Assembly (NCBI RefSeq): GCF_965276875.1
Contig: NZ_OZ255701.1
Coordinates: 3,348,001-3,412,000 of the forward strand
Source of the DNA: Lichenicoccus sp965276875
GTDB lineage: Bacteria > Pseudomonadota > Alphaproteobacteria > Acetobacterales > Acetobacteraceae
Length of the DNA stretch: 64,000 nucleotides
Direction of reading: 5' to 3'
The position numbers and the translations under genes are program-made. The notes under the pieces are model-generated. The model was not told the DNA's origin, did not search any database, and saw nothing but the letters and a program-made list of their open reading frames with translations. The first letter of the stretch is position 1, and each line of letters opens with the position of its first letter. Below, in pieces: positions 43,626 through 52,640 of this stretch.

Positions 43626-44408
43626 TCAGCCTTTCCGAGCCAACTGCAACTGCTTGATCTTACCAATCGCCTCGGCCGGGTTGAGGCCCTTCGGGCAGGA
43701 TTTGGTGCAGTTCATGATGGTGCGGCAGCCATAGAGTTTGAGCGGGTCTTCCAGCGCGTCGAGGCGCTCGCCGGTATATTCATCGCGCGAGTCCGCGATC
43801 CAGCGATAGGCGGCGAGCAACGTGGCCGGACCGAGATATTTATCGCCGTTCCACCAGTAGGACGGGCAGGAGGTCGTGCAGCAGAAGCACAGGATGCACT
43901 CCCACATGCCGTCCAGCTCGGCGCGCTCCTCGATGCTCTGCCGGCGCTCGCCGTCCGGTGGGGCGGCGGTGTCGGATTTCAGCCAGGGCTCGATCGAGCG
44001 CAACTGCGCATAGGCGGCGGTGAGATCCGGCACCAGGTCCTTGATCACCGGCATGTGCGGCAGCGGGTAGATGCGAACGTTGCGGCGCATGTCCGCGATC
44101 GGCTTGAGGCAGGCCAGCGTGTTGCTGCCGTCGATGTTCATCGAGCACGAGCCGCAGATGCCTTCGCGGCACGAGCGGCGGAAGGCCAGGGTCGGGTCGA
44201 TCTCGTTCTTGATGTGGATCAGCGCGTCGAGCACCATTGGGCCGATCCGGTCGAGATCGACAGCATAGGTATCGATGACGGGATTGCTGTCGTCATCCGG
44301 GCTCCAGCGATAAACCTTGAATTCCTTGACCCGGGTGGCGCCGGCCGGCGCTTCGAAGCGACGTCCCTGACCGACCTTGCTGTTCTTCGGCAGTGTGAAT
44401 TCAACCAT
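43626..44408 (-). CDS. sdhB: Succinate dehydrogenase iron-sulfur subunit
   Basis: 260 residues. 2Fe-2S ligands in SCREGICGSCSMNIDGSN, 4Fe-4S and 3Fe-4S ligands in CILCFCCTTSCPSYWW and CRTIMNCTKSCPKGLNPAEA. It passes electrons from SdhA flavin to the quinone site in the membrane. It follows sdhA by 12 bp in the order sdhC-sdhD-sdhA-sdhB. Confidence 0.96.
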   Translation of the reverse strand: MVEFTLPKNSKVGQGRRFEAPAGATRVKEFKVYRWSPDDDSNPVIDTYAVDLDRIGPMVLDALIHIKNEIDPTLAFRRSCREGICGSCSMNIDGSNTLACLKPIADMRRNVRIYPLPHMPVIKDLVPDLTAAYAQLRSIEPWLKSDTAAPPDGERRQSIEERAELDGMWECILCFCCTTSCPSYWWNGDKYLGPATLLAAYRWIADSRDEYTGERLDALEDPLKLYGCRTIMNCTKSCPKGLNPAEAIGKIKQLQLARKG

Positions 44409-44420
44409 GCCGGGGTCCTC

Positions 44421-46232
44421 TCAGTAGACGCGCTTCTTGGGTGGAAAGACGGAGACCTCGTTGGTCAGCGTCTGCATGCGCACCGGGCGGTAGGACATCG
44501 TCACCGTGCCGTCGGTGTCGAGATGCGATACAGAGTGTTTCATCCATTCCGCGTCGTCGCGTTCGGGGTAGTCGTCATGTGCGTGCGCACCGCGGCTTTC
44601 CTGGCGTGCCTCGCCGCTGGCCATGGTGACGGTGCCGTTGGCAATCAGGTTCTCGAACTCGAGTGCCTCGACCAGGTCGCTGTTCCAGATCAACGAGCGG
44701 TCGGTGACCGACACGTCGGCGAGACCAGTCCAGAGATTGCGGATTTTGCCGACGCCGTCCTGGAGGCTGCCGGCGGTGCGGAACACCGCGGCATGCGCCT
44801 GCATGGTGCGTTGCAGTTCGTCGCGCATGGCAGCAACACGGGTGCCGCCGTTCGCGTGGCGCAGCTTGTCGAAGCGGTCCAGCGTGGCTTCGCCGGAGCG
44901 TGCCGGCAACGGGGCGATGGCGCTGCCGGGTTTGACGATGTCGGCGGCGCGCAGGGCGGCGGCGCGTCCGAACACCACCAGGTCGAGCAGCGAGTTGGTG
45001 CCGAGCCGGTTCGCGCCATGCACCGACACGCAGGCGGCCTCGCCGACCGCCATCAGCCCGGGCACGATCCGGTCGGGGTCGGCGGGCGTCGGGCGCAGCA
45101 CCTCGCCGTGATAGTTCGTGGGGATGCCGCCCATGTTGTAATGTACGGTTGGCAGCACCGGCACCGGCTCCTTGGTCACGTCGATGCCGGCGAACACGCG
45201 GGCGGTCTCGCTGATGCCGGGCAGGCGCTGGTGCAGCAGCTCGGCGCCGAGATGCTCGAGATGCATCATGATGTGGTCCTTGTTCGGACCGCAGCCGCGT
45301 CCCTCGTTGATCTCGATGGTCATTGACCGCGACACCACGTCGCGCGAGGCGAGGTCCTTGGCGGAGGGGGCATAACGCTCCATGAAGCGCTCTCCCTCGT
45401 TGTTGGTCAGGTACGCCCCCTCGCCACGACAGCCTTCGGTGAGCAGGCAGCCGGCCGGGAAGATTCCCGTGGGGTGGAACTGCACGAACTCCATGTCCTG
45501 TGTCGGCAGGCCGGCGCGCATCGCCATGCCGCCGCCGTCGCCGGTGCAGGTATGCGCCGAGGTGCAGGAGAGATAGGCGCGGCCGTAGCCGCCGGTGGCG
45601 AGCACGACCATGTTGGCGCGGAAACGGTGCATTACGCCGTCCTCGAGCGACCAGGCCATGACGCCGCGGCAGGCGCCGTCCTCGTCCATCAGCAGGTCGA
45701 GGGCGAAATACTCGACGAAGAACTCGGCGTCGTGCTTGAGGCTCTGCTGGTAGAGCGTGTGCAGGATGGCGTGGCCGGTTCGGTCGGCGGCGGCGCAGGC
45801 GCGCGGCACCGGGGTCTTGCCGTAATCGCTCATATGGCCGCCGAAGGGGCGCTGGTAGATGCGTCCGTCCTCGGTGCGCGAGAACGGCACGCCGAAATGC
45901 TCAAGCTCGTGGATCGCCGGCACCGCCTCCCGGCACATGTACTCGATGGCGTCCTGGTCGCCGAGCCAGTCCGAGCCCTTGACGGTGTCGTACATGTGCC
46001 AGCGCCAGTTATCCTCGGCCATGTTGCCGAGCGAGGCGCCGATGCCGCCTTGGGCCGCGACGGTGTGGCTGCGTGTGGGGAACACCTTGGTAATGCAGGC
46101 GGTTTTCAGCCCGCTGGCGACCATGCCCAGGGTGGCGCGCAATCCGGACCCACCGGCGCCGACCACCACCACGTCATAGGCATGGTCGACGACATTGTAG
46201 GCGCGCGACGAGGGCAGCGTAATCGCGTTCAT
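44421..46232 (-). CDS. sdhA: Succinate dehydrogenase flavoprotein subunit
   Basis: 603 residues. FAD site VVVVGAGGSGLRATLGMVASG. The histidyl-FAD context FPTRSHTVAAQGGIGASLGN is intact, as are the substrate residues GRIYQRPFGGHM, TEGCRGEGAYLTNNEGERFM and HGANRLGTNSLLDLVVFGRAA. It oxidises succinate to fumarate in the TCA cycle. It starts at ATG 46232, 19 bp after sdhD. Confidence 0.97.
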   Translation of the reverse strand: MNAITLPSSRAYNVVDHAYDVVVVGAGGSGLRATLGMVASGLKTACITKVFPTRSHTVAAQGGIGASLGNMAEDNWRWHMYDTVKGSDWLGDQDAIEYMCREAVPAIHELEHFGVPFSRTEDGRIYQRPFGGHMSDYGKTPVPRACAAADRTGHAILHTLYQQSLKHDAEFFVEYFALDLLMDEDGACRGVMAWSLEDGVMHRFRANMVVLATGGYGRAYLSCTSAHTCTGDGGGMAMRAGLPTQDMEFVQFHPTGIFPAGCLLTEGCRGEGAYLTNNEGERFMERYAPSAKDLASRDVVSRSMTIEINEGRGCGPNKDHIMMHLEHLGAELLHQRLPGISETARVFAGIDVTKEPVPVLPTVHYNMGGIPTNYHGEVLRPTPADPDRIVPGLMAVGEAACVSVHGANRLGTNSLLDLVVFGRAAALRAADIVKPGSAIAPLPARSGEATLDRFDKLRHANGGTRVAAMRDELQRTMQAHAAVFRTAGSLQDGVGKIRNLWTGLADVSVTDRSLIWNSDLVEALEFENLIANGTVTMASGEARQESRGAHAHDDYPERDDAEWMKHSVSHLDTDGTVTMSYRPVRMQTLTNEVSVFPPKKRVY

Positions 46233-46251
46233 CGTGAGGTAACCCCTGGTG

Positions 46252-46644
46252 TCAGAAGGCCATCTTGAGAATTGCGACGATCGCGAACAGTCCCAGGATC
46301 ACCGCCGCCCCCTTGTTGAGGAGGGTGACTGCGAGATGGCCAGCCTTGACGTAGTCGTCAATGACCACTTGGAGGCCAAGCTGCATATGGTGGAAGGTCA
46401 TGATCACCAGGGCGAGCAGCAGCACCGTGTTGACCGGGCGGCCGGCCCAGGCGACGACCGCGGGCTGGCTGGCGCCGATCAGGGTCAGCACCGCCGCCAC
46501 GAACCAGATCGTCAGCGGGATCAGCGCGATCGCGGTCAGCCGCTCGACCCACCAATGCTCGACCCCGCTCTTCGAGGAGCCGAGACCGCGCACCCGGCCG
46601 AGTTGCGAGCGCATGGTGGCCAGGCGGAGATTGTCGTCGCTCAC
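46252..46644 (-). CDS. sdhD: Succinate dehydrogenase membrane anchor subunit
   Basis: 130 residues with three membrane helices. SSKSGVEHWWVERLTAIAL opens the anchor and MTFHHMQLGLQVVIDDYV carries the heme-ligand His and the quinone-site Asp-Tyr. It begins four bases after sdhC. ATG 46614 (MRSQLGRVRGLG) is an alternative start. Confidence 0.92.
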   Translation of the reverse strand: MSDDNLRLATMRSQLGRVRGLGSSKSGVEHWWVERLTAIALIPLTIWFVAAVLTLIGASQPAVVAWAGRPVNTVLLLALVIMTFHHMQLGLQVVIDDYVKAGHLAVTLLNKGAAVILGLFAIVAILKMAF

Positions 46645-46648
46645 CGGA

Positions 46649-47098
46649 TCAGCCCCACAGACTCAGGCCGATGGCCCAGACCAGCACGGTCATCACGACC
46701 GTGCCGATGACCGCGGCCCAGCCGCTGCGGTAGGTCGCGGCCAAGCTGAACCCGCGCCCGGCATCCCAGGCGAGATGGCGTAGGCCGCCGAAAAAATGGT
46801 ACATCAGCGCCAAGGTCCAGCCGAACAGCACGATCAGCCCGAACGGGTTGGCGATCACCGCCTGCACCACGGCGAACGGCTTCGGTCCGCTGGCGGCGGC
46901 GACAAGCCACCAGACCAGCAACAGGGTGCCGAACGAGATGGCGATACCGGACATGCGGTTCGCGATCGACAGCACCGAGGTCAGTTGCGGACGGTAGACC
47001 TGCAGGTGAGGAGACATCGGGCGACGGGTCAGCGTGCCGTCGCTTCGTTGCGCCACGAACAGCGCGTCGCGGACATCTTTCATGACGTGCAGGCGCAT
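46649..47098 (-). CDS. sdhC: Succinate dehydrogenase cytochrome b556 subunit
   Basis: 149 residues, three membrane helices. RRPMSPHLQVYRPQLTSVLSI is the conserved N-terminal quinone-site segment and MYHFFGGLRHLAWDAG carries the heme-binding His. Two starts are possible: ATG 47098 directly after AAGGG, or ATG 47083 (MKDVRDALF), which is nearer the usual alphaproteobacterial N-terminus. First gene of the sdh operon. Confidence 0.92.
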   Translation of the reverse strand: MRLHVMKDVRDALFVAQRSDGTLTRRPMSPHLQVYRPQLTSVLSIANRMSGIAISFGTLLLVWWLVAAASGPKPFAVVQAVIANPFGLIVLFGWTLALMYHFFGGLRHLAWDAGRGFSLAATYRSGWAAVIGTVVMTVLVWAIGLSLWG

Positions 47099-47598
47099 CC
47101 CTTAATTCGGACCCGAAACGTCCGGTTGCCTTGATATCTTAGATTTACCTACGCTGGTGTGCCCAGGTGGTCAATGAACGGTCGGTCATCTTTTTGCCAT
47201 GCAGCATTTCGTCGAGGCGTTTTCGTTACGAGCAAGCGGGCTGGATGAAGCCGGAGCAGTGCGGCCTGACGATGTCTCTCGGGGGCGAGAGCATACCGAT
47301 GACCATCCAGGCCGAAATCGGGCACATGTCCCTCGACGAGGTTGTCGCCTCCGGCCGGTTCGACCTCCCTGACGTGCCGGGCATGGTCCGGATCCCGGTC
47401 ATGGTCCATGTCACCATCTCGCACGCATTGCTGCACCCGCCGGCACCACTTTAAGGGAGCGCCTTGGAGCCCAGCACGTCATCGCCTGCGCCCGTCGCCC
47501 GGCCGCGTCGGCGCTTCGGCAGCTCTCCGCGCGCCATCGCCGCGCAACGCGTCATGCAGCGGATTGTTGATGCGGATAAATGAACCCGGGCCGCGGGG
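47099..47598. other. 500-bp region without a supportable gene
   Basis: The part next to sdhC (47099-47166) is its leader, with a CGGAC(N7)GTCCG inverted repeat at 47109-47125. A plus-strand frame 47167-47454 and a minus-strand frame 47149-47436 are both open for about 95 codons. Neither has a ribosome site or resembles any family I know. A short TTG frame ends at 47582. This may be the eroded remains of a gene, or a regulatory RNA region. Confidence 0.4.
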
Positions 47599-47799
47599 AT
47601 GCTGAGGTTGCTGCTTCTTCTCATAAGGCAGATGGCTGCCTTGATAGGCCTGATCGCGCTTGCCGGTGTCGCCTTACTGGTCTTGATCGTCGTTGTGAGC
47701 TCTTATCCCGACTGCGAAGTTTTGCGCATCACGCAACTAGCGTCTCCCGACCGAAACTGGAGCGCCTTGGCACAAGAGGTCCATGCTGCGCCGCCGTGA
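47599..47799 (+). CDS. Small single-pass membrane protein, unknown
   Basis: 66 residues. One strong membrane helix (about 8-34) with a short leucine-rich N-terminus, then an outside tail YPDCEVLRITQLASPDRNWSALAQEVH. The C-(N)-SPD-x-x-W-x-A arrangement recalls small secreted proteins that contain a CxxE...SPDGxxxA motif and continue for another 60-80 residues with a second cysteine. Here the stop comes before that point, so the gene may be truncated. It is convergent with asd, nine bases apart. Confidence 0.45.
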   Translation: MLRLLLLLIRQMAALIGLIALAGVALLVLIVVVSSYPDCEVLRITQLASPDRNWSALAQEVHAAPP

Positions 47800-47808
47800 C
47801 GCGGTCTC

Positions 47809-48828
47809 TCAGCGGCCCAGCAGGTCCAGCGCGATCAGGGCTTCGGCGATCTGCACTGCGTTCAGTGCGGCGCCCTTGCGCAGGTTGTCGGAGACGCACC
47901 AGAAGGCGAGGCCGTTTGGCACCGTCGGATCGATGCGCAGCCGGCTGACATAGACCGCATCCTCGCCGACACATTCGAGCGGCGTCACGTAGCCGCCATC
48001 CTCGCGGTGGTCATGCAGCACGACACCCGGCGTGCGTCGCAGCACGTCGCGCGCGGCCTCGAGGTCGACCGGCTCCTCGAACTCGACCACCACCGCCTCG
48101 GAATGGCCGACGAACACCGGCACGCGCACGCAGGTGGCGATCACCGCGATGTTCGGATCGAGGATTTTTCGGGTCTCGACCGACATCTTCCACTCCTCGC
48201 GGGTGGCGCCGTCATCCATGAAGCTGTCGATATGCGGGATCACGTTGAAGGCGATCTGCTTGGTGAATTGCTGCGGCGTGATCGGATCGCCGACGAAGCT
48301 GCCCTTTGACTGGCTGAACAGCTCGTCCATGCCTTCCTTGCCGGCGCCCGCGACCGCCTGGTAGGTGGCGACGACCACGCGGCGGGCGGTGAACAGGTCG
48401 TGCAGCGGCGCCAGCGCCATCACCAGTTGGATCGTCGAGCAGTTCGGGTTGGCGATGATCCGGCGCTTGAGGCGCTTGAGCGCGTCCGCGTTGATCTCGG
48501 GCACCACCAGGGGGACGTCCGGATCCATCCGGAACTGGCTGGTGTTGTCGATCACCATGCAGCCGGCGGCCGCCGCGCGCGGCGCATGCACCGCCGAGAC
48601 CGCCGCCCCCGGGGAGAACAGGCCGATGTCCCATCCGTGAAAATCGAAGGTTTCCAGGTTCTTGACCGTCAGCACCCGCTTCTCGCCGAACGACACCTCC
48701 TGGCCGGTTGAACGGGGCGAGGCGAGGGCGGCGATGTCGTCTGTGGGAAATTCGCGCTCCGCCAACGTCTTGATGATTTCGCGTCCCACCGCGCCGGTGG
48801 CGCCCACGACTGCAACCCGGTAGCCCAT
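47809..48828 (-). CDS. asd: Aspartate-semialdehyde dehydrogenase
   Basis: 339 residues from ATG 48828, where the family start MGYRVAVVGATGAVGREII lies. A longer frame is rejected. Active-site Cys in IIANPNCSTIQLVMAL (about 133), substrate Arg and His in CVRVPVFVGHSEAV. It makes aspartate semialdehyde for lysine/DAP, threonine and methionine, and so feeds dapD-dapE further along. It is divergent from zwf with 104 bp between. Confidence 0.95.
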   Translation of the reverse strand: MGYRVAVVGATGAVGREIIKTLAEREFPTDDIAALASPRSTGQEVSFGEKRVLTVKNLETFDFHGWDIGLFSPGAAVSAVHAPRAAAAGCMVIDNTSQFRMDPDVPLVVPEINADALKRLKRRIIANPNCSTIQLVMALAPLHDLFTARRVVVATYQAVAGAGKEGMDELFSQSKGSFVGDPITPQQFTKQIAFNVIPHIDSFMDDGATREEWKMSVETRKILDPNIAVIATCVRVPVFVGHSEAVVVEFEEPVDLEAARDVLRRTPGVVLHDHREDGGYVTPLECVGEDAVYVSRLRIDPTVPNGLAFWCVSDNLRKGAALNAVQIAEALIALDLLGR

Positions 48829-48932
48829 GCTGGCGTCCTGACCTGAAAGCGCGAGGCCTAGCAAGTGGCGTGCGGAGAGGGCAAGAGTTGGCCACTCCGT
48901 CTCCACCCGCACAAAGATAAAGGGCAGCTTCC

Positions 48933-50483
48933 ATGGACAAGGTCGGCGAAGTCTCCTCCGCGGCGCAAAGCAGCCAGAAACTCACCCCCGCGGCGGCGCA
49001 TCCGGCGCCCCCCTGCACGCTGGTCATCTTCGGGGCGCACGGGGACCTCACCAAGCGGCTGTTGATGCCAGCACTCTACAACCTGGCCGGCAGCGCATTG
49101 CTCGACGGGAACTTCAACATCATCGGCGTCGATCGCGTCGACAGCGATGACGAGGCCTGGCGCAAGTCGCTCGCCGAGACCATGCAGGACTTCACCAAGG
49201 ACCCGGACGCCGAGTTCTACACCCCAAAGATCGACGAGAAAACCTGGGGCTGGGTCAACCAGAGGCTGCACTACTTCAAGGCCGACTTCACCGATGCGTC
49301 GCAGCTCGAAGGTCTCAAGCCGCATGTCGGGGCGACCGGCAACGCGGTCTTCTACCTGGCGGTGGCGGCGCGCTTCTTCGGCACGGTGGTCGACAGTCTC
49401 GGCAAGGTCGGGCTGACAACGCAGGAGGACGGGAAGTTCCGCCGCGTAGTGGTCGAGAAGCCCTTCGGCGCGGATCTGCAGAGCTCCAAGGCGCTCAACG
49501 CGCAAATCCTCAAGGTCGTCGATGAGAGCCAAGTGTACCGGATCGACCATTTCCTCGGCAAGGAGACCGTCCAGAACATCCTCGCCATGCGCTTTGGCAA
49601 TGCCATCTTCGAGCCGCTCTGGCGCCGCGAGAACATCGATCATGTGCAGATCACCGCCGCCGAGACCGTCGGTGTCGAGACCCGCGGCGCCTTCTACGAG
49701 CCAACCGGGGCGCTGCGCGACATGATCCCGAACCATTTGTTCCAGCTGCTCTCGATGGTGGCGATGGAGCCGCCGAACTCGTTCAGCGCCGAGACCGTGC
49801 GCACCGCCAAGGAGCAGCTGTTCGAGGCGGTCCGTCCGGTGCAGCCGCAGGACGCCGTTCGTGGGCAATACACCGCGGGCAAGGTCGAGGGCCGCGACGT
49901 CGTTGCCTATCGCGACGCGCCCGGCGTGGCCCACGACAGCAACACCGAGACCTACGTCGCCTTGAAGCTGTCGATCGAGAACTGGCGCTGGGCCGGCGTG
50001 CCGTTCTACATGCGCACCGGCAAGTCCATGACCGGACGGCTGACCGAGATCGTCGTGCATTTTCGCCACGCCCCATTCGGCATGTTTCGCGACACCCCGG
50101 TGGACAGGCTGGCGCCGAATACGCTGACCCTGAACATCCAGCCGGCACAGGGCCTGACCCTTGGTATTACCGCCAAGATCCCAGGGCCGAAGATGGAGCT
50201 GTCGCCCGTCGAGATGAAATTCCGTTACGAGGACGCCTTCAAGCTGACTCCGAACGTTGGTTACGAGACGCTGCTCTATGACTGCCTGATCGGCGATGCG
50301 ACCCTGTTCCAGCGCGCCGACAATATCGATGCAGCGTGGAATGTCGTCGATCCAGTGCTCAAGGCGTGGGCGGCAGACAGCGCTGGTCCGGAGCTTTATG
50401 AGGCGGGAAGTGCCGGGCCAAAGGGTGCGGAGGAACTCCTCGGCCGCGACGGTCGCGCCTGGGAGGCACTGAGCGGCAAATAG
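48933..50483 (+). CDS. zwf: Glucose-6-phosphate 1-dehydrogenase
   Basis: 516 residues. NADP site VIFGAHGDLTKRLLMPALYN (about 31-50), catalytic RIDHFLGKETVQNI (about 202-215) with the His, and EPTGALRDMIPNHLFQLLSM. The first 25 residues are an Ala/Ser-rich extension. It opens the oxidative pentose phosphate and Entner-Doudoroff routes. It ends at a strong hairpin terminator. Confidence 0.96.
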   Translation: MDKVGEVSSAAQSSQKLTPAAAHPAPPCTLVIFGAHGDLTKRLLMPALYNLAGSALLDGNFNIIGVDRVDSDDEAWRKSLAETMQDFTKDPDAEFYTPKIDEKTWGWVNQRLHYFKADFTDASQLEGLKPHVGATGNAVFYLAVAARFFGTVVDSLGKVGLTTQEDGKFRRVVVEKPFGADLQSSKALNAQILKVVDESQVYRIDHFLGKETVQNILAMRFGNAIFEPLWRRENIDHVQITAAETVGVETRGAFYEPTGALRDMIPNHLFQLLSMVAMEPPNSFSAETVRTAKEQLFEAVRPVQPQDAVRGQYTAGKVEGRDVVAYRDAPGVAHDSNTETYVALKLSIENWRWAGVPFYMRTGKSMTGRLTEIVVHFRHAPFGMFRDTPVDRLAPNTLTLNIQPAQGLTLGITAKIPGPKMELSPVEMKFRYEDAFKLTPNVGYETLLYDCLIGDATLFQRADNIDAAWNVVDPVLKAWAADSAGPELYEAGSAGPKGAEELLGRDGRAWEALSGK

Positions 50484-50487
50484 CCGA

Positions 50488-50519
50488 TCTCCGATCAGGT
50501 GCTGTCACCTGATCGGAGA
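50488..50519. terminator. Hairpin terminator between zwf and the GH16 gene
   Basis: A perfect 14-bp stem (TCTCCGATCAGGTG with CACCTGATCGGAGA) closed by the tetraloop CTGT begins five bases after the zwf stop. No T-run follows on the plus strand. It stands between two convergent genes and can fold from either transcript, so it probably ends both. Confidence 0.75.
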
Positions 50520-50539
50520 AAGTTTGAGTGCGAGTGCTA

Positions 50540-52282
50540 TCAGATCACGCTGCTGCCGGTGTTGGTGACGCCGGGCAGCTCGATCTTGGTGCCGTCCGAC
50601 AGGCTGAGCGTGGTCATGCCGCCGACGGTGCTGGAGTGTATCCCCGACGGCGCATAGCCGTAGAGCGCGATATGATCGGTCTTGGTGTTGAACCCGTTCA
50701 GGACCGCGGTCCCGCCGGCGCTGCCGTTGATCACCTCGTAGGTCGTGGGTCCACCGGCTTCGTAGACGGTGTTTCTGCCGTGGCCGAGTACGACCTCCAT
50801 CCAGCCGGTGCCGCCGGTGATGGTGGAGTTGCCGGTGCCGGTGAAAATCAGGCTGGCGCCTGTGCCTACGCCGATGCTGGAGCTGGTGGTGGAGGCGACG
50901 ACGAGCATGTTGCCGCCGCGCCCAGCGACGATGAGCTGCCCGGAACCACCGATGATCGAATCCGCTCCGGCGCTGCTGCCGCCAACAGCGAGCACGCCGC
51001 TGCCGCCGAACACGGCATCGCCCTTCTGCGCGGTCACGTTCAGCCCACCGGCGCCCCCGACGATGGTGTCACCGCCGGCGTCGCCTCCGAACAGGCGCGT
51101 GTTGCCGCCACCGGTGAAGATTACGGCAGCTGCCGTGCTGCCGCCGACGATGGTGGTGTTGCCGCTGCCGCCGAGGATGGACTCACGCCCATGGGCCGCA
51201 ATCAGCACGTCGTTGCCGCTGGCGGAGCCGAAGATCTGGTCGCCCGCATGTCCCCCGGTCAGGGTCGTGTTGGCGCCGGCCGCACCCTGTGAGATGAGCA
51301 CGTTCGCACCACCGCTGCCGCCGGTATAGCTGCCGCCGCCGGCGCCGCCGAACACGGTAATAGTGCCATAGTTGCCATCCGCGACGCTCGGCGCCGCGCC
51401 GCCGGTGAAGACAACCTGCCCGGCGGCGCCGGTGACTGTCACCGCGCCGGCCAGCGCGCTGATGGTGTCGTCGCCGTATCCAGCCTGTATCGTGGTGCCG
51501 GCAGCGGCCGAGTAGGTCTGCGAACCTGCCGGCAAGGTCATGCTGGTCGATGGCGTGCCGGGTGCCGGCGCTGCCGGAAGGCTGGCAATCGGCGCGCTGT
51601 AGCTCATGTCGGTGATGTGCAGTTGCACGGTGGGTGTCGTTACGTAGGCGGTCTCGCCCTCGACCTCGGCACCCATGACTTCATTGCTGCCGCCATCGGC
51701 ATAGTCGAGCGGCACGTTGGCGGTGTTCTGATAGACCTCCTTGCCGTCGATATAGAAGGTAAGGCTGCCGCGTTCCCAGTCCATTGCGTAGGTATGGATC
51801 TGGGTCACATTCACGGGCAACGTCTCGTAGGTCTGGCCGTTGTCGTTCACCCAGCCGCCGGTCGTTGTGTAATAGTGCAGAGTCGAGTAGCCGTGATTTG
51901 TACCCTTGCCGTCCCAGCTTTCGAGGATGTCGATCTCGGTCGCGGCGTTCGGTGTCGAGGGGTCGAGGTTGGCGTTATCGGCCCGCCACATCAGGAAGCA
52001 GATGCCGGCGCCCTGACCAGCATTGGTGTAGCCGGTGTACTGATAGAGGCCGTAGCCTTCACCTGCGCTCTTGCCGCTATCGAGCTGCAGGAAGCCGACC
52101 GGGTTCCAGTTCTCGGAGGCCATCCCGGTCAGGGTCAGGGCGCCGTTGCCGAAGCTGAACTGATCGGCGTTGCCATACTGAATCGACCAGATCGAGTGAT
52201 TCAGGGCCGTGTCGTTTCCAAAATCATCATTGAAGACTGTACGGAAATTGCTCAGGTTCAGGCTCACGAGATACTGCTCCAT
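50540..52282 (-). CDS. Glycoside hydrolase family 16 glucanase with glycine-rich repeat C-terminus
   Basis: 580 residues from ATG 52282. No N-terminal signal peptide. The GH16 jelly roll fills about 12-230 with the catalytic motif ATEIDILESWDG (ExDxxE, Glu about 113 and 118), FLMWRAD and HTYAMDWERGSLTFYIDGKEV. From about 250 to 530 there are many short Gly/Ala/Thr repeats (GGSGN, GGAGG, IFGSASGND) like the beta-roll of type I secreted hemolysin-type proteins but without clear GGxGxDxxx nonapeptides. It is likely exported by type I secretion and cuts beta-1,3 or 1,3-1,4 glucan or own exopolysaccharide. Confidence 0.85.
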   Translation of the reverse strand: MEQYLVSLNLSNFRTVFNDDFGNDTALNHSIWSIQYGNADQFSFGNGALTLTGMASENWNPVGFLQLDSGKSAGEGYGLYQYTGYTNAGQGAGICFLMWRADNANLDPSTPNAATEIDILESWDGKGTNHGYSTLHYYTTTGGWVNDNGQTYETLPVNVTQIHTYAMDWERGSLTFYIDGKEVYQNTANVPLDYADGGSNEVMGAEVEGETAYVTTPTVQLHITDMSYSAPIASLPAAPAPGTPSTSMTLPAGSQTYSAAAGTTIQAGYGDDTISALAGAVTVTGAAGQVVFTGGAAPSVADGNYGTITVFGGAGGGSYTGGSGGANVLISQGAAGANTTLTGGHAGDQIFGSASGNDVLIAAHGRESILGGSGNTTIVGGSTAAAVIFTGGGNTRLFGGDAGGDTIVGGAGGLNVTAQKGDAVFGGSGVLAVGGSSAGADSIIGGSGQLIVAGRGGNMLVVASTTSSSIGVGTGASLIFTGTGNSTITGGTGWMEVVLGHGRNTVYEAGGPTTYEVINGSAGGTAVLNGFNTKTDHIALYGYAPSGIHSSTVGGMTTLSLSDGTKIELPGVTNTGSSVI

Positions 52283-52640
52283 TCTTGAAACGGCGCCGCA
52301 CATATCGGTAAAGCAATAAATGCATTAGCTGCCGTTTGGCGCGCGGGTTTCGTTCGTTACGTCACATGCTCTTTTATAAGGCGCGCAAGCGTTATAATAA
52401 ATGCCTGATTTGACTAAATCGATGTAATTTCATGGCTGCAATATTCGCAGAGAAGCAAAAACCCCATAAAGACGACTCATAGAAGGGGTCATCTCAAAAA
52501 TAAGACTGTGGTGGGCGTGGCTTATACACAAGTTCTTAACCATCTTTGCTTATGGCTTGTGGTCGCAGCAGGCGTCGCGGAACTCTTTATCGATGTCGCG
52601 CGTCTCTGTAGGCGTATGGCAATCAGCGGGTGAGGTGCGC
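52283..52640. other. 358-bp divergent intergenic region
   Basis: Distinctly AT-rich compared with its neighbours and without coding potential. It separates the divergent GH16 and GT4 genes and must carry both promoters. A TATAAT hexamer is at 52393-52398 on the plus strand, with no good -35 box 17 bp upstream. A plus-strand frame from 52557 leads into the GT4 gene but starts without a ribosome site. Long AT-rich intergenic DNA here suggests regulation by a silencer or complex control of exopolysaccharide genes. Confidence 0.5.

Noticed and set aside
43590..45326. 578-codon plus-strand open frame
   Set aside because: Antisense to sdhB and sdhA, whose cofactor motifs are complete.
47149..47454. 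Two opposite 95-codon frames as possible genes
   Set aside because: Neither has a ribosome site, conserved motif or clear codon bias. Listed only as an unresolved region.
50540..51540. RTX calcium-binding nonapeptide array
   Set aside because: Glycine-rich repeats are present but the GGxGxDxxx pattern does not recur cleanly, so I call them RTX-like only in general style.
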